36,107 nt of DNA from the NCBI GenBank assembly GCA_937868725.1, contig CALMMQ010000093.1, positions 1 through 36,107 on the forward strand. The letters are read 5' to 3'. Below, piece by piece: positions 1 through 8,102 of the stretch. The stretch comes from an uncultured Pleomorphomonas sp. (lineage in GTDB: Bacteria; Pseudomonadota; Alphaproteobacteria; Rhizobiales; Pleomorphomonadaceae). The notes beneath the pieces were generated by a model. The model was not told where the DNA came from, did no database searches, and saw only the letters and a list, made by a program, of their open reading frames with translations. Position 1 is the first letter of the stretch. Every line of letters starts with the position of its first letter. The translations under genes and the position numbers were made by a program.

Positions 1-791
1 AGATCGTCGGAGATCGGGCCGTCATAGACGATGCAGCCCATGGCGCCGCGCTTCAGCACGATGGTGCCGTGGGTGATGGCGCGGATAGCCTTCAGCGATT
101 CCAGCACGCTGTCGGCGCCGGTGGCAATCATGATCTCTTCTTCGGTGCCGATGATGAGATCGCAATCGGCCAGCACGGCCTTGAGCTTGCTTGAGACGGT
201 GTCCGACTTGACGTAGCGCTCGAAACCGGCGTCGTGACCGGCAAGGCCCCAGAGGTTGGGACGATAGTCGATGTCGAACACCACCTTGCCGCCGTGCTGC
301 TTGGCGAGGCGGATGGCCTTGCTCTGGGCGGCAGCGGAATGGGGCTTGGAGAAATGGGTGCCGGTGACGACGATCGAACGGCTGCTGGCGATCAGCGCCT
401 CGTCGATGTCGCTCTCGTCGAGCGCCATGTCGGCGCAGTCGGTACGATAGAAGATCATCGGCGAGACACCCTCTGCCTCGACGGCCAGCAGCACCAGGGC
501 GGTCAGGCGGGCCTTGTCGACGGTGATGCCGTCGATGCACACACCCTCGCGCACCAGCTGCTCGCGGATGAAGCTGCCGAGCTGCTCGGCGCCAACGCGG
601 GTGATCAGCGCCGACTTGAGGCCGAGACGGGCCGTGCCGACGGCGATGTTGGCCGGACAGCCCCCCACCGATTTGGCAAACGAGCCGATATCTTCAAGGC
701 GACTGCCGATCTGCTGGCCATAAAGATCGACCGACGCCCGGCCGATCGAGATCAGATCCAATGTCTTCGAAACTGTGACGCCGTCGGTCAT
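1..791 (-). CDS. iolC: 5-dehydro-2-deoxygluconokinase IolC, partial (C-terminal part outside the window)
   Basis: This is a PfkB/ribokinase-family sugar kinase that phosphorylates 5-dehydro-2-deoxy-D-gluconate in myo-inositol catabolism. I translated it from the complement of the left edge: it begins MTDGVTVSKTLDLISIGRAS, carries the family's Gly-Gly substrate-binding motif (SVGGCPANIAVG, residues 41-52) and stays open for 263 codons to the edge. The C-terminal GAGD catalytic motif would lie outside the window, as would any fused C-terminal domain. The ATG at 791 has a GGTGGGA-type ribosome-binding site just upstream. It lies 193 bp downstream of iolG on the same strand, so the two probably form one operon. 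Naming it iolC rather than another PfkB kinase rests on the N-terminal sequence and the iolG/iolE/iolR neighbours. Confidence 0.88.
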   Translation of the reverse strand, partial: MTDGVTVSKTLDLISIGRASVDLYGQQIGSRLEDIGSFAKSVGGCPANIAVGTARLGLKSALITRVGAEQLGSFIREQLVREGVCIDGITVDKARLTALVLLAVEAEGVSPMIFYRTDCADMALDESDIDEALIASSRSIVVTGTHFSKPHSAAAQSKAIRLAKQHGGKVVFDIDYRPNLWGLAGHDAGFERYVKSDTVSSKLKAVLADCDLIIGTEEEIMIATGADSVLESLKAIRAITHGTIVLKRGAMGCIVYDGPISDD

Positions 792-941
792 TTTCAGCTT
801 TCCCACCTTCGCGGAACGAGCCAATCCCGCAGAAATCAGGCGAACGGAACACCCGTCGGGCGGCGCGCCTCCCGACCACGACGATGTCGGCTTCCGTCTC
901 CGGCGCGTTGCGTCCGGAAACATCGTCCACCGGGCTGTGAA

Positions 942-970
942 GGACAGCGCCACCGCCCTCTCCGGCGGCG
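942..970 (-). other. intercistronic hairpin between iolG and iolC
   Basis: CAGCGCC at 942-948 pairs with GGCGCTG at 964-970, and the stem extends inward after one mismatch. It lies just after the iolG stop in the transcribed direction and has no T-tract, so it looks more like an mRNA-processing or stability hairpin than a terminator. The rest of 792-984 shows no gene. Confidence 0.4.
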
Positions 971-984
971 CTGCCCGAGGATCG

Positions 985-1980
985 TCAGTAGACGATCTCG
1001 ACCTCGCGGCCTTCCTTCATGGACTTGTTGGCGGCTTCCGCCATCAGCAGCGCCTTGAGGCCCTGCTCGCCCGACGGGCTCATCGGCTTGCCGGCCTCGA
1101 GCGCCTTGATGAACGAGGCGATCTCGTTGGCGTAGGCCTGGGTGTAGCGCGTCATGAAGAAGTCGAGCAGCGGCTCGCGGCGGTAGCCCTCGGCGTTGGC
1201 AACCTCGACGGTGGTGGCCCGGACGTTCTCAGCCGAGACCAGACCCTTGGCACCATGCACTTCGATGCGCTGGTCGTAGCCGTAGGTGGCGCGGCGCGAG
1301 TTGGAAATCTGGGCGATCTTGCCGGACTTGGTGGTCAGGATGATCGAGGCACTGTCGATGTCGCCGGCCTTGCCGATCTCGGGATCGACGAGCACCGAAC
1401 CGACGGCGAACACCTTGGCCGGGTCTTCGCCCAGCAGGAAGGCGGCCATGTCGAAGTCATGGATGGTCATGTCGCGGAACATGCCACCCGAGCGGGCAAC
1501 GTAGGTGGCCGGCGGCGGCGCCGGGTCGCGCGAGGTGATCGACACCATCTCGACGGCGCCGACGGCACCGGCGTCGATGCGGGCGCGCACTTCCATGAAG
1601 TTGGGGTCGAAGCGGCGGTTGAAGCCGATCATCAGCGCCGCCTTTTCCTTGGCGACGGTGTCGAGGCACTTGCGCACGCGCTCGACGGACAGGTCGATGG
1701 GCTTCTCGCAGAAGATCGCCTTGCCGGCCTTGGCCGCCTGCTCGATCATGTCGGCGTGCATGTCGGTCGGCGTGGTGATCAGCACCGCGTCGATGTCCTT
1801 GGCATTCATGATGGCGTCGATGGAACGCACTTCGGCGCCGAAGTTCTTGCCGATGAAGGCCGCGGCCTCCGGAATGGCATCGGCTACCGCCACCAGTTCG
1901 GCCCCAGCCGTGGCAGCAACAGCGCCCGCGTGAACCTTGCCGATGCGCCCGGCGCCCAGCAGACCAAATTTCAAAGTCAT
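985..1980 (-). CDS. iolG: myo-inositol 2-dehydrogenase IolG
   Basis: This 331-residue enzyme is an NAD-dependent oxidoreductase of the Gfo/Idh/MocA family that oxidises myo-inositol to 2-keto-myo-inositol (scyllo-inosose), the first step of the pathway. The N-terminal Rossmann motif is GLLGAGRIG (residues 6-14). The conserved EKP motif sits at residues 92-94, with Lys93 as the expected catalytic lysine. The segment GGMFRDMTIHDFD carries the conserved Asp and His of the active site. The length is normal for the family. It is divergent from iolR across a 465-bp regulatory region and upstream of iolC. Its promoter overlaps a candidate IolR box. A scyllo-inositol dehydrogenase cannot be excluded from sequence alone. 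Confidence 0.9.
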   Translation of the reverse strand: MTLKFGLLGAGRIGKVHAGAVAATAGAELVAVADAIPEAAAFIGKNFGAEVRSIDAIMNAKDIDAVLITTPTDMHADMIEQAAKAGKAIFCEKPIDLSVERVRKCLDTVAKEKAALMIGFNRRFDPNFMEVRARIDAGAVGAVEMVSITSRDPAPPPATYVARSGGMFRDMTIHDFDMAAFLLGEDPAKVFAVGSVLVDPEIGKAGDIDSASIILTTKSGKIAQISNSRRATYGYDQRIEVHGAKGLVSAENVRATTVEVANAEGYRREPLLDFFMTRYTQAYANEIASFIKALEAGKPMSPSGEQGLKALLMAEAANKSMKEGREVEIVY

Positions 1981-2183
1981 GTCTTTGCTCTCCTCGATCC
2001 CGCTTTCCCCGTGCGCCTTGCTGCCGAACCCACGCGACGCAAGGCACTCATTGCACTCAGTTCCGCCATCTTCCCGCCGCGACGACTGACGCCCGGACGG
2101 ATCGATCGTTCGGGACGACCGCCACCGACATCGGCCAAAGGGGCGGCGAAATCGGTCCCGGTCCTACGAATGGTCGTTGCAAT

Positions 2184-2215
2184 GAAATCTATATTCCATT
2201 TTTCGCCAACGTCAA
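2184..2215 (-). promoter_or_regulatory. iolG promoter with candidate IolR operator over the -10
   Basis: Read on the minus strand, TTGACG (2210-2215) and TATAGA (2188-2193) form a sigma-70-like promoter with a 16-nt spacer. The -10 hexamer is itself the N6 centre of GGAA-TATAGA-TTTC (2184-2197), a one-mismatch match to the GGAA-N6-TTCC motif known for rhizobial IolR. A repressor bound here would block the promoter. Transcription would start about 200 bp before the iolG start codon. Confidence 0.6.
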
Positions 2216-2277
2216 CCGCTCCAATTCGATTCTCACCGGCAATTCGCGGGCGACCGGTGATTTGTTCCACATTTTTT

Positions 2278-2301
2278 GGAATATCGGTTCGAAGCGGAAC
2301 C
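2278..2301. promoter_or_regulatory. candidate second IolR box and overlapping inverted repeat
   Basis: GGAA-TATCGG-TTCG (2278-2291) is a one-mismatch GGAA-N6-TTCC site. It overlaps a perfect inverted repeat, GGTTC-GAAGCG-GAACC (2286-2301). Both lie between the divergent iolG and iolR genes. A TATAGT sequence at 2354-2359 could be the iolR -10, but I see no convincing -35. Confidence 0.4.
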
Positions 2302-2445
2302 ATTTTTCGTCCAAAGACGGACATTTGCCGATGTCATCTTGTGCGGATTTCGTTATAGTTCGGCATGTTAGCTCCACCGTAGCGATGGAATGCGATTGGA
2401 ACGTCCGCCTCATTCGTGACAATGCTTAAGTGAGAAGAACGAGCA

Positions 2446-3309
2446 ATGGATCCGAAGGCCACCGATTTGCCGCCACAAGAGTTTCGGGCGCTGCGCGACC
2501 TGATCATCGAGACGCGCGAGAAGCTGCCCAAACGCCTTGCCCAGGTGGCGGCATATGCAATTGAGTTTCCAGATGAAATGACATTTGGAACGGTTGCCAG
2601 CATCGCCGAGCAGGCCGCCGTGCAGCCCTCCACGCTCGTCCGTTTCGCCCAGGCGCTCGGCTATCGCGGCTTCAGCGAGCTGCAGGCGGTGTTTCAGGAG
2701 CGGCTCAGGGATCGCCCCAACAACTACGACGAACGGCTGCGGTCGCTGGACGCCCGTTCGGCGAATCTGCCGACGTCGGCGGCGCTGATCGACGGTTTCT
2801 CGCGCGTGGCGCTGCGCTCGGTCGAACGGCTGCGCGAACGCATCGATCCGGACACGCTCGACCGGGCGGCGCAGGTACTGGCGGATGCGGAAACCATCTA
2901 TCTCATCGCCCAGCGCCGCTCGTTCCCCATAACGGCCTATATGGCCTATGCCTTTGGCAAACTTGGTATAAAGACTGTTCTGGTCGGCTCCTCCGTCGGC
3001 ATCGACCGCGAGACGCTGACCTTTGCCACACCGCGCGACGCCGCCTTCGCCGTGTCGTTCACCCCCTATGCCTCGGCCACCGTCGACTATACCCAGCAGG
3101 TGATGCGACTCGGCACGCCGGTGGTGGTGGTCACCGACAGTCCGTTCAGCCCGCTGGTGTCGGACAGCGCCATCTGGTTCGAGGTGGTGGAGACCGACTT
3201 CGAAGGCTTCCGCTCAATGGCGGCCACCATGACGCTGGCCATGGCACTGACCGTGGCAGTCGGGGAATTCCGGCGGGCCGGGAAAAAACGGAATTTACAT
3301 TCCGAATAG
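2446..3309 (+). CDS. iolR: RpiR/MurR-family transcriptional regulator, probable IolR
   Basis: This 287-residue regulator has the two-domain layout of the RpiR family. An N-terminal HTH_6 domain (about residues 10-85) contains IAEQAAVQPSTLVRFAQALGYRGF, which is 24 residues of typical recognition-helix sequence spanning roughly residues 53-76. A C-terminal SIS sugar-phosphate-binding domain spans about residues 120-265. In rhizobia the RpiR-type IolR represses the inositol genes and is relieved by a pathway intermediate. Here the gene is divergent from iolG and immediately upstream of iolE, with GGAA-N6-TTCC-like boxes on both sides. The last codons and the stop overlap one of these boxes. The function is inferred from family and context; the family call itself is secure. 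Confidence 0.85.
   Translation: MDPKATDLPPQEFRALRDLIIETREKLPKRLAQVAAYAIEFPDEMTFGTVASIAEQAAVQPSTLVRFAQALGYRGFSELQAVFQERLRDRPNNYDERLRSLDARSANLPTSAALIDGFSRVALRSVERLRERIDPDTLDRAAQVLADAETIYLIAQRRSFPITAYMAYAFGKLGIKTVLVGSSVGIDRETLTFATPRDAAFAVSFTPYASATVDYTQQVMRLGTPVVVVTDSPFSPLVSDSAIWFEVVETDFEGFRSMAATMTLAMALTVAVGEFRRAGKKRNLHSE
3289..3304. promoter_or_regulatory. IolR-type operator overlapping the 3' end of iolR, upstream of iolE
   Basis: CGGAAT-TTAC-ATTCCG is a perfect palindrome and contains an exact GGAA-N6-TTCC site (3290-3303), the motif known for rhizobial IolR. A TAGAAT sequence at 3307-3312 directly after it matches a -10 element in 5 of 6 positions, suggesting that iolE has its own promoter controlled here. 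The box lies inside the last codons of iolR. Confidence 0.65.
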
Positions 3310-3495
3310 AATGGAATAGAGAACAATCTAGCCATAAGCCAGTTCGACCATCGCGTCCGGCGCGACCTCCGGACACCGAAACGGTCGGGCCACCCCCTCC
3401 TTATGGGCAGCGCGATCGGCAGCGTCGCGACCAACCTTTGACAACAGCGAACAAGGCGGGTCGCCGGCGCGGCCCCGCGAACTGGGAGAGATGAC

Positions 3496-4377
3496 ATGAT
3501 CCGTATCGGAGCCAACCCGATCTGCTGGTCCAACGACGACCTCTGGGACATCGGCGGCGACATCCCGCTCGAACAGTGCCTCAGCGAAGCGCGCGAAGCC
3601 GGCATCCAGGGCATGGAAAAGGGTCACAAGATGCCCGCCAACGGCCCCGAGCTCAAGGCACTGCTGGCCGAATATGGCATGGTGTTCGTGTCGGGCTGGT
3701 ATTCGACCTTCCTGCTCGAGCGTGACGCCGACGCCGAATTCGCCGCCGCTCAGGACGAGCTCAAGTGGCGCAAGGAAGCCGGCGCCGAAGTGCTGGTGGT
3801 CTGCGAGTGCACCCGCACCGTCCATGGCACCCAGTCGGCCTCGCTCGCCAGCCGTCCGGTGATGACCGATGCCGAGTGGGCGGTGTTCCTGCCGCGCATG
3901 ACGCGCTTTGCCGAACTGGTCAAGGGCTACGGCCTGCAGGTGGTCTACCACCATCACATGGGCACCGTCGTTCAGACGCCGGCGGAAGTCGATCGCTTCA
4001 TGGCCGGCACCGGTCCGGCGGTCAAGCTGCTGCTCGACACCGGCCACATGACCTGGGGTGGCGGCGACGCCGTCGCCATGGCCAAGAAATACGCTGACCG
4101 CATCGGCCACATCCACACCAAGGACGTGCGCACCGAAATCGCCAAGAAGGCGCTGGCCGAAGGCTGGTCGTTCCTCGACGCCGTGCTCGAGGGTGTCTAC
4201 ACGGTGCCGGGCGATGGCTCGATCGACTACGTCGGCGTGTTCAAGGCTCTGCCCAACTACTCGGGCTGGATCGTGCTCGAAGCCGAACAGGACCCGAAGA
4301 AGGCCAATCCCAAAAAGTACGTCAACATGGGCATTACCAACCTCAAGCGCTTCATGAAGGAAGCCGGCGTCGCCTGA
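3496..4377 (+). CDS. iolE: myo-inosose-2 dehydratase IolE
   Basis: This 293-residue protein of the sugar-phosphate isomerase/epimerase (AP endonuclease 2-like TIM-barrel) fold dehydrates 2-keto-myo-inositol, the second step of inositol catabolism. The N-terminus MIRIGANPICWSNDD, the central LLDTGHMTWGGGD and the HIHTKDVR segment carry the acidic and histidine metal ligands expected in IolE. The start is supported by GGGAGAG ahead of the ATG. It follows iolR after 186 bp, with an IolR-type operator in between, and is closed by a strong hairpin. The pathway genes iolD, iolB and iolA are not in the window. Confidence 0.88.
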   Translation: MIRIGANPICWSNDDLWDIGGDIPLEQCLSEAREAGIQGMEKGHKMPANGPELKALLAEYGMVFVSGWYSTFLLERDADAEFAAAQDELKWRKEAGAEVLVVCECTRTVHGTQSASLASRPVMTDAEWAVFLPRMTRFAELVKGYGLQVVYHHHMGTVVQTPAEVDRFMAGTGPAVKLLLDTGHMTWGGGDAVAMAKKYADRIGHIHTKDVRTEIAKKALAEGWSFLDAVLEGVYTVPGDGSIDYVGVFKALPNYSGWIVLEAEQDPKKANPKKYVNMGITNLKRFMKEAGVA

Positions 4378-4401
4378 CCGCGCCCCTTGAGAGCCTGACA
4401 C

Positions 4402-4448
4402 GAGCCCAGCGGCCGGATCACCCGATCCGGCCGTTGTCGTTTGGGCTC
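4402..4448. terminator. bidirectional hairpin terminator between iolE and hutU
   Basis: An inner stem GGCCGGATC/GATCCGGCC (4411-4419 with 4424-4432) is enclosed by outer arms GAGCCCA (4402-4408) and TGGGCTC (4442-4448). The genes converge here and the outer arm reaches into the hutU stop codon. There is no long T-run on the plus strand, only GTTGTCGTTT. Confidence 0.65.
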
Positions 4449-6120
4449 AGCGGCCGAGCATCGGCAGGTCGAGCCCCTGGTCGCGGGCGCAGCGGACGGC
4501 GATGTCGTAGCCGGCATCGGCGTGACGCATGACGCCGGTGGCCGGATCGTTTTCCAGCACGCGGGCCAGACGGCGATCGGCGTCGTCGGTGCCGTCGCAG
4601 ACGATGACCATGCCGGCGTGCTGGGAGAAGCCCATGCCGACACCGCCGCCGTGGTGCAGCGACACCCAGGTGGCGCCGGAGGCGCAGTTGAGCAGGGCGT
4701 TGAGCAGCGGCCAGTCGGACACGGCGTCGGAACCGTCGCGCATCGCCTCCGTCTCGCGGTTGGGCGAGGCGACCGACCCCGAGTCGAGATGGTCGCGGCC
4801 GATGACGATCGGCGCCTTGACGATGCCCTTCCTGACCAGATCGTTGAAGGCGAGGCCGAGGCGGGCGCGGTCGCCAAGGCCGACCCAGCAGATGCGGGCC
4901 GGCAGTCCCTGATAGGCGATGCGCGTCGCCGCCATGTCGAGCCAGGCGTGCAGATGAGTATCGTCGGGGATCAGTTCCTTGACCTTGGCGTCGGTGGCGG
5001 CGATGTCGGCCGGATCGCCCGACAGCGCCACCCAGCGGAACGGCCCGATGCCACGGCAGAACAGCGGCCGGATGTAGGCCGGCACGAAGCCGGGAAAGGC
5101 GAAGGCTTCGGTCTCGCCGGCGTCGAAGGCACGCTGGCGGATGTTGTTGCCGTAGTCGAACACCGGAATGCCCATGGCGCGGAAGTCGAGCATCGCCCGC
5201 ACATGCTGGCGCATGGACGCGGTGGCGGCGGCAACGACGGTCTCCGGTTCGACCAGAGCGCGGGCGCGATACTCGTCCCAGGTCCAGCCGGACGGCAGGT
5301 AGCCGTTGAGCGGATCGTGGGCCGAGGTCTGGTCGGTGACGAGGTCGGGGCGGACGCCGCGCCGCACCAGTTCGGGCAGGATATCGGCGGCGTTGCCGAG
5401 AAGAGCGATGGAGACGGCCTCGCCCTTGGCGGTGTGTTCGGCGACGAGACGCAGGGCGTCGTCGAGGTCTTTGGCCTGCTTGTCGACATAGCGGGTGCGC
5501 AGACGGAAATCGATGCGCGACTGCTGGCATTCGATGGTGAGCGAGGTGGCGCCGGCCATGGCGGCGGCGAGCGGCTGGGCGCCGCCCATGCCGCCCAGCC
5601 CGGCCGTCAGCACCCAGCGCCGCCGTAGGTCGCCGCCATAATGCTGACGTCCCGCCTCGACGAAGGTCTCGTAGGTGCCCTGCACGATGCCTTGCGCGCC
5701 GATGTAGATCCAGGAGCCGGCCGTCATCTGGCCGTACATCATCAGCCCCTCGGCATCGAGCTTGTTGAAGTGCTGCCAGTTGGCCCACTGCGGCACCAGG
5801 TTGGAATTGGCGATCAGAACGCGCGGCGCGTCCTTGTGCGTCCTGAACACGCCGACCGGCTTGCCCGACTGAACCAGCAGTGTCTCGTCGTCACCGAGGC
5901 GTTTCAACGTGGCGATGATGGCGTCGAAGCACTGCCAGTCGCGAGCGGCGCGGCCGATGCCGCCGTAGACGACCAGTTCCTTGGGATTCTCGGCAACGTC
6001 GGGATCGAGATTGTTCATCAGCATGCGCAGCGGGGCTTCGGTCAGCCAGCTTCTGGCGGTGAGCGTCGTGCCACGCGGGGCCCGGATTTCGCTGTCGCGG
6101 TAACGGCTGTTGCTGGGCAT
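4447..6120 (-). CDS. hutU: urocanate hydratase HutU
   Basis: HutU converts urocanate to 4-imidazolone-5-propionate, the second step of histidine degradation, in the cytosol. The protein (557 residues from this start) has normal family length and near-canonical blocks: [10 protein letters not shown] in the NAD-binding region, [13 protein letters not shown], and [20 protein letters not shown] near the C-terminus. An ATG four codons further upstream (6132) is in frame, but the sequence encoding those codons contains GGAGG, an ideal ribosome-binding site for the ATG at 6120, so I chose 6120. It is divergent from hutF with palindromic operators in between. hutH and hutG are not in the window. Confidence 0.95.
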   Translation of the reverse strand: MPSNSRYRDSEIRAPRGTTLTARSWLTEAPLRMLMNNLDPDVAENPKELVVYGGIGRAARDWQCFDAIIATLKRLGDDETLLVQSGKPVGVFRTHKDAPRVLIANSNLVPQWANWQHFNKLDAEGLMMYGQMTAGSWIYIGAQGIVQGTYETFVEAGRQHYGGDLRRRWVLTAGLGGMGGAQPLAAAMAGATSLTIECQQSRIDFRLRTRYVDKQAKDLDDALRLVAEHTAKGEAVSIALLGNAADILPELVRRGVRPDLVTDQTSAHDPLNGYLPSGWTWDEYRARALVEPETVVAAATASMRQHVRAMLDFRAMGIPVFDYGNNIRQRAFDAGETEAFAFPGFVPAYIRPLFCRGIGPFRWVALSGDPADIAATDAKVKELIPDDTHLHAWLDMAATRIAYQGLPARICWVGLGDRARLGLAFNDLVRKGIVKAPIVIGRDHLDSGSVASPNRETEAMRDGSDAVSDWPLLNALLNCASGATWVSLHHGGGVGMGFSQHAGMVIVCDGTDDADRRLARVLENDPATGVMRHADAGYDIAVRCARDQGLDLPMLGR

Positions 6121-6132
6121 TGGGACCTCCAT

Positions 6133-6174
6133 ACTTGTCTATACAAGTGAAGCATCCCGCGCCGGTTCTGTCAA
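6133..6174 (-). promoter_or_regulatory. hutU promoter with HutC-like operator
   Basis: ACTTGT-CTAT-ACAAGT (6133-6148) is a perfect palindrome resembling GntR-type HutC operators. On the minus strand a perfect TTGACA (6169-6174) lies 17 nt before TTCACT (6146-6151), a weak -10 that overlaps the palindrome. Binding would therefore block hutU transcription. No hutC gene is present in the window. Confidence 0.6.
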
Positions 6175-6224
6175 TCGCCCGGCCTCGCGGCGGCCGGCGC
6201 TCATGAATGAGGCGGCAAACTGCC

Positions 6225-6266
6225 TTGCCGGCCCGGCGTTTTTTGCTAGACTGGTTGTATGTACAA
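6225..6266 (+). promoter_or_regulatory. hutF promoter and HutC-like operator
   Basis: TTGCCG (6225-6230), a 16-nt spacer and TAGACT (6247-6252) form a plausible promoter. Directly after it TTGTA-TG-TACAA (6255-6266) is a perfect palindrome of HutC type, placed to block the start of the hutF transcript. Confidence 0.55.
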
Positions 6267-6284
6267 GTTGGATGACAGATCGGT

Positions 6285-7655
6285 ATGACCTTGCAAGCCC
6301 AGCGCCTCTTCGCCGAAACCGTGCTCACCGCCGCCGGCTGGCAGCGCGACGTCGCCATCACCGTCGACGCCGACGGGCGCATCGCCAGCCTCGAGCCAGG
6401 CCAAACGGCCGGCGGCACCCGCCTTGGCGGCCCGGTCGTGCCGCCACTCACCGATCTGCATTCGCACGCCTTCCAGCGCGCCCTCGCCGGACTCACCAAC
6501 CGGGCTGGCCCCGGCGACGACAGTTTCTGGACCTGGCGCGAGGCCATGTACCGGCTGGTGGTACGGCTCACGCCGGCGGACGTTACCGCCATCGCGGCCC
6601 GGCTGCAGGTCGAGCTCATGAAGGGCGGCTTCGGCCGGCTGGTCGAGTTCCACTACCTCCACCACGACCGCGACGGCCGCCGCTATGCCGATCCGGCCGA
6701 GATGGCGCTGGCGCTCTTGGCGGCGAGCGAACAATCCGGCCTGCCGCTGACGCTGCTGCCGGTCTTCTATGCCCATGGCGACTTCGGCGGCGCCGCGCCG
6801 ACCGCCGGCCAGCAGCGGTTCATTCATGACCGCGACAGCTATCTCGGCCTGCTCGACCGGCTGGCCGCCCCCTGCCGCCAAGCCGGCGCCAAGCTCGGCG
6901 TCGCCCTGCACTCGCTGCGCGCCGTCACCGCCGACGAGATGACAGCCGTGCTGGCCGCCAGCCCGCCGGGCGCGCCCATCCACATCCACGTCGCCGAGCA
7001 GCAGCGCGAGGTGGAGGCCTGCCTCGCCCACACCGGCCGTCGGCCGGTCGAATGGCTCTACGATCTCGCCGCCGTCGACGATCGCTGGTGCCTCGTCCAC
7101 GCCACGCACGTACTGCCGCACGAAGTCGAGCTGATGATCCGCTCCGGCGCCGTCGTCGGCCTCTGCCCCACCACCGAGGCCGACCTTGGCGACGGCCTGT
7201 TTCCGGCCGAAGCCTTCCTCAAGGCCGGCGGTCAGTTCGGCATTGGCACCGACTCGCACGTGGCGACCACGGTTGCCGACGAGTTGCGCCTCCTGGAGTA
7301 CGGCCAGCGTCTCGCGGCCCGGCGGCGCAACTGCCTTGCCGCCGGACCGGGCGGATCGGTTGGCCGGCGCCTGTTCGACGCCGCGCTGGCGGGTGGCGCC
7401 CGCGCCGCCGGCGTCGCGCCGGCCGGGATCGCCGTCGGCGCTCCGGCCGATCTCGTCGTGCTCGACGGCGCCTCGCCGTATGTCGCCACCGCCACGGACG
7501 ATGACATCCTCGATCGCTGGCTGTTTGGTGGGCTCGGCCCTGTTGTTGCCGATGTGATGATCGGCGGCCGCTGGCGCATTCGCGACGGCCGGCACGCAGC
7601 GGAGGCGGCGATCGATCGCGCCTTTATGGCAGCGCTGCGCCGGCTGGCCGGCTGA
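6285..7655 (+). CDS. hutF: formimidoylglutamate deiminase HutF
   Basis: HutF hydrolyses N-formimidoyl-L-glutamate to N-formyl-L-glutamate and ammonia, the branch of histidine degradation used by Pseudomonas and many alphaproteobacteria; HutG would follow. The 456-residue protein is an amidohydrolase-superfamily enzyme. The metal-binding motif DLHSHAFQRAL is near residues 57-67, IHIHVAEQQREVE carries further histidine ligands, and GIGTDSHVAT carries the conserved Asp. The length is typical. The ribosome-binding site is weak; no better in-frame ATG lies upstream. It is divergent from hutU and preceded by a HutC-like operator. A third such palindrome lies nine bases after its stop. Confidence 0.92.
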   Translation: MTLQAQRLFAETVLTAAGWQRDVAITVDADGRIASLEPGQTAGGTRLGGPVVPPLTDLHSHAFQRALAGLTNRAGPGDDSFWTWREAMYRLVVRLTPADVTAIAARLQVELMKGGFGRLVEFHYLHHDRDGRRYADPAEMALALLAASEQSGLPLTLLPVFYAHGDFGGAAPTAGQQRFIHDRDSYLGLLDRLAAPCRQAGAKLGVALHSLRAVTADEMTAVLAASPPGAPIHIHVAEQQREVEACLAHTGRRPVEWLYDLAAVDDRWCLVHATHVLPHEVELMIRSGAVVGLCPTTEADLGDGLFPAEAFLKAGGQFGIGTDSHVATTVADELRLLEYGQRLAARRRNCLAAGPGGSVGRRLFDAALAGGARAAGVAPAGIAVGAPADLVVLDGASPYVATATDDDILDRWLFGGLGPVVADVMIGGRWRIRDGRHAAEAAIDRAFMAALRRLAG

Positions 7656-7663
7656 TTGCGCCA

Positions 7664-7679
7664 ACTTGTCCAGACAAGT
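7664..7679. promoter_or_regulatory. third HutC-like palindrome, downstream of hutF
   Basis: ACTTGT-CCAG-ACAAGT has exactly the same six-base arms as the operator at 6133-6148, with a different four-base centre. It stands at the head of the 447-bp region before the AmiC-like gene. It has no T-tract, so it is not a terminator. It could link the following operon to the hut regulon. Confidence 0.5.
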
Positions 7680-8029
7680 CAGAACAATTCCGCACAAATT
7701 TGCGGCAGGCCGACGGTGCGAATGATGACTGTCGTTGCCGCCAGCGCGCTGCCGCCTGACGGCACCATCCGGCCCAAACCCCGGCATGACACTGAATTCG
7801 TTTCCGAATCCGGAAGTATCGCCTCTGTCGCAGGGATTGAATCGCCAGCCGGAACCAACCCCAGACAGGTCCGACGGTAACAGCGGCAAGAGACCGGTTT
7901 CCACTTGGTCAAAAAGCGCCCTGAAAGCGAATAGATCATGCCCACAACTTGAGCAGCCCGCGCCTTGACGGGGTCGGATCCGCCGCCTTACGCTCGCCTC
8001 GACATAGGCACTTGGGCCAAGAGCAATCG
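7680..8029 (+). other. non-coding leader before the ANTAR-type operon
   Basis: About 350 bp without a supportable gene. It contains a GAATTCG-TTTC-CGAATCC imperfect hairpin (7794-7811) and a small GCCT/AGGC stem with a six-base loop (7996-8009). The canonical pair of ANTAR hexaloops (A at loop position 1, G at 4) was not found. An open frame starting at 7965 joins the AmiC-like gene, but its first 46 codons look like translated leader and do not fit the family. Confidence 0.4.
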
Positions 8030-8074
8030 AGCTTCGTTGCCGCCAATCCGGCGGAGCGGAGCTTTTTCTTTTTT
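8030..8074 (+). terminator. strong intrinsic terminator in the leader, candidate ANTAR antitermination target
   Basis: The left arm 8030-8044 pairs with 8050-8063 over 14 pairs (two of them G-T) with one bulged G and a five-base loop. It is followed at once by TTTTTCTTTTTT (8063-8074). This is a textbook rho-independent terminator, but it lies just 29 bases before the AmiC-like start codon and ends no gene. AmiR-type ANTAR proteins are known to prevent termination in leader RNAs, and such a protein is encoded by the second gene of this operon. Confidence 0.8.
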
Positions 8075-8102
8075 AAGAGCGCAGGGATCTCGGATCATCG
8101 GC

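Noticed and set aside
234-2358. Plus-strand frames opposite iolC and iolG
   Set aside because: They are shadows of genuine minus-strand genes that carry clear family motifs.
7664-7679. The palindrome after hutF as a terminator
   Set aside because: The stem is only six base pairs and lacks a T-tract. Its arms equal those of the hutU operator, so an operator is the better reading.
7965-8102. Longer N-terminus for the AmiC-like protein
   Set aside because: The frame is open, but it runs through the terminator stem and T-tract, and the extra residues do not resemble the family or a signal peptide.
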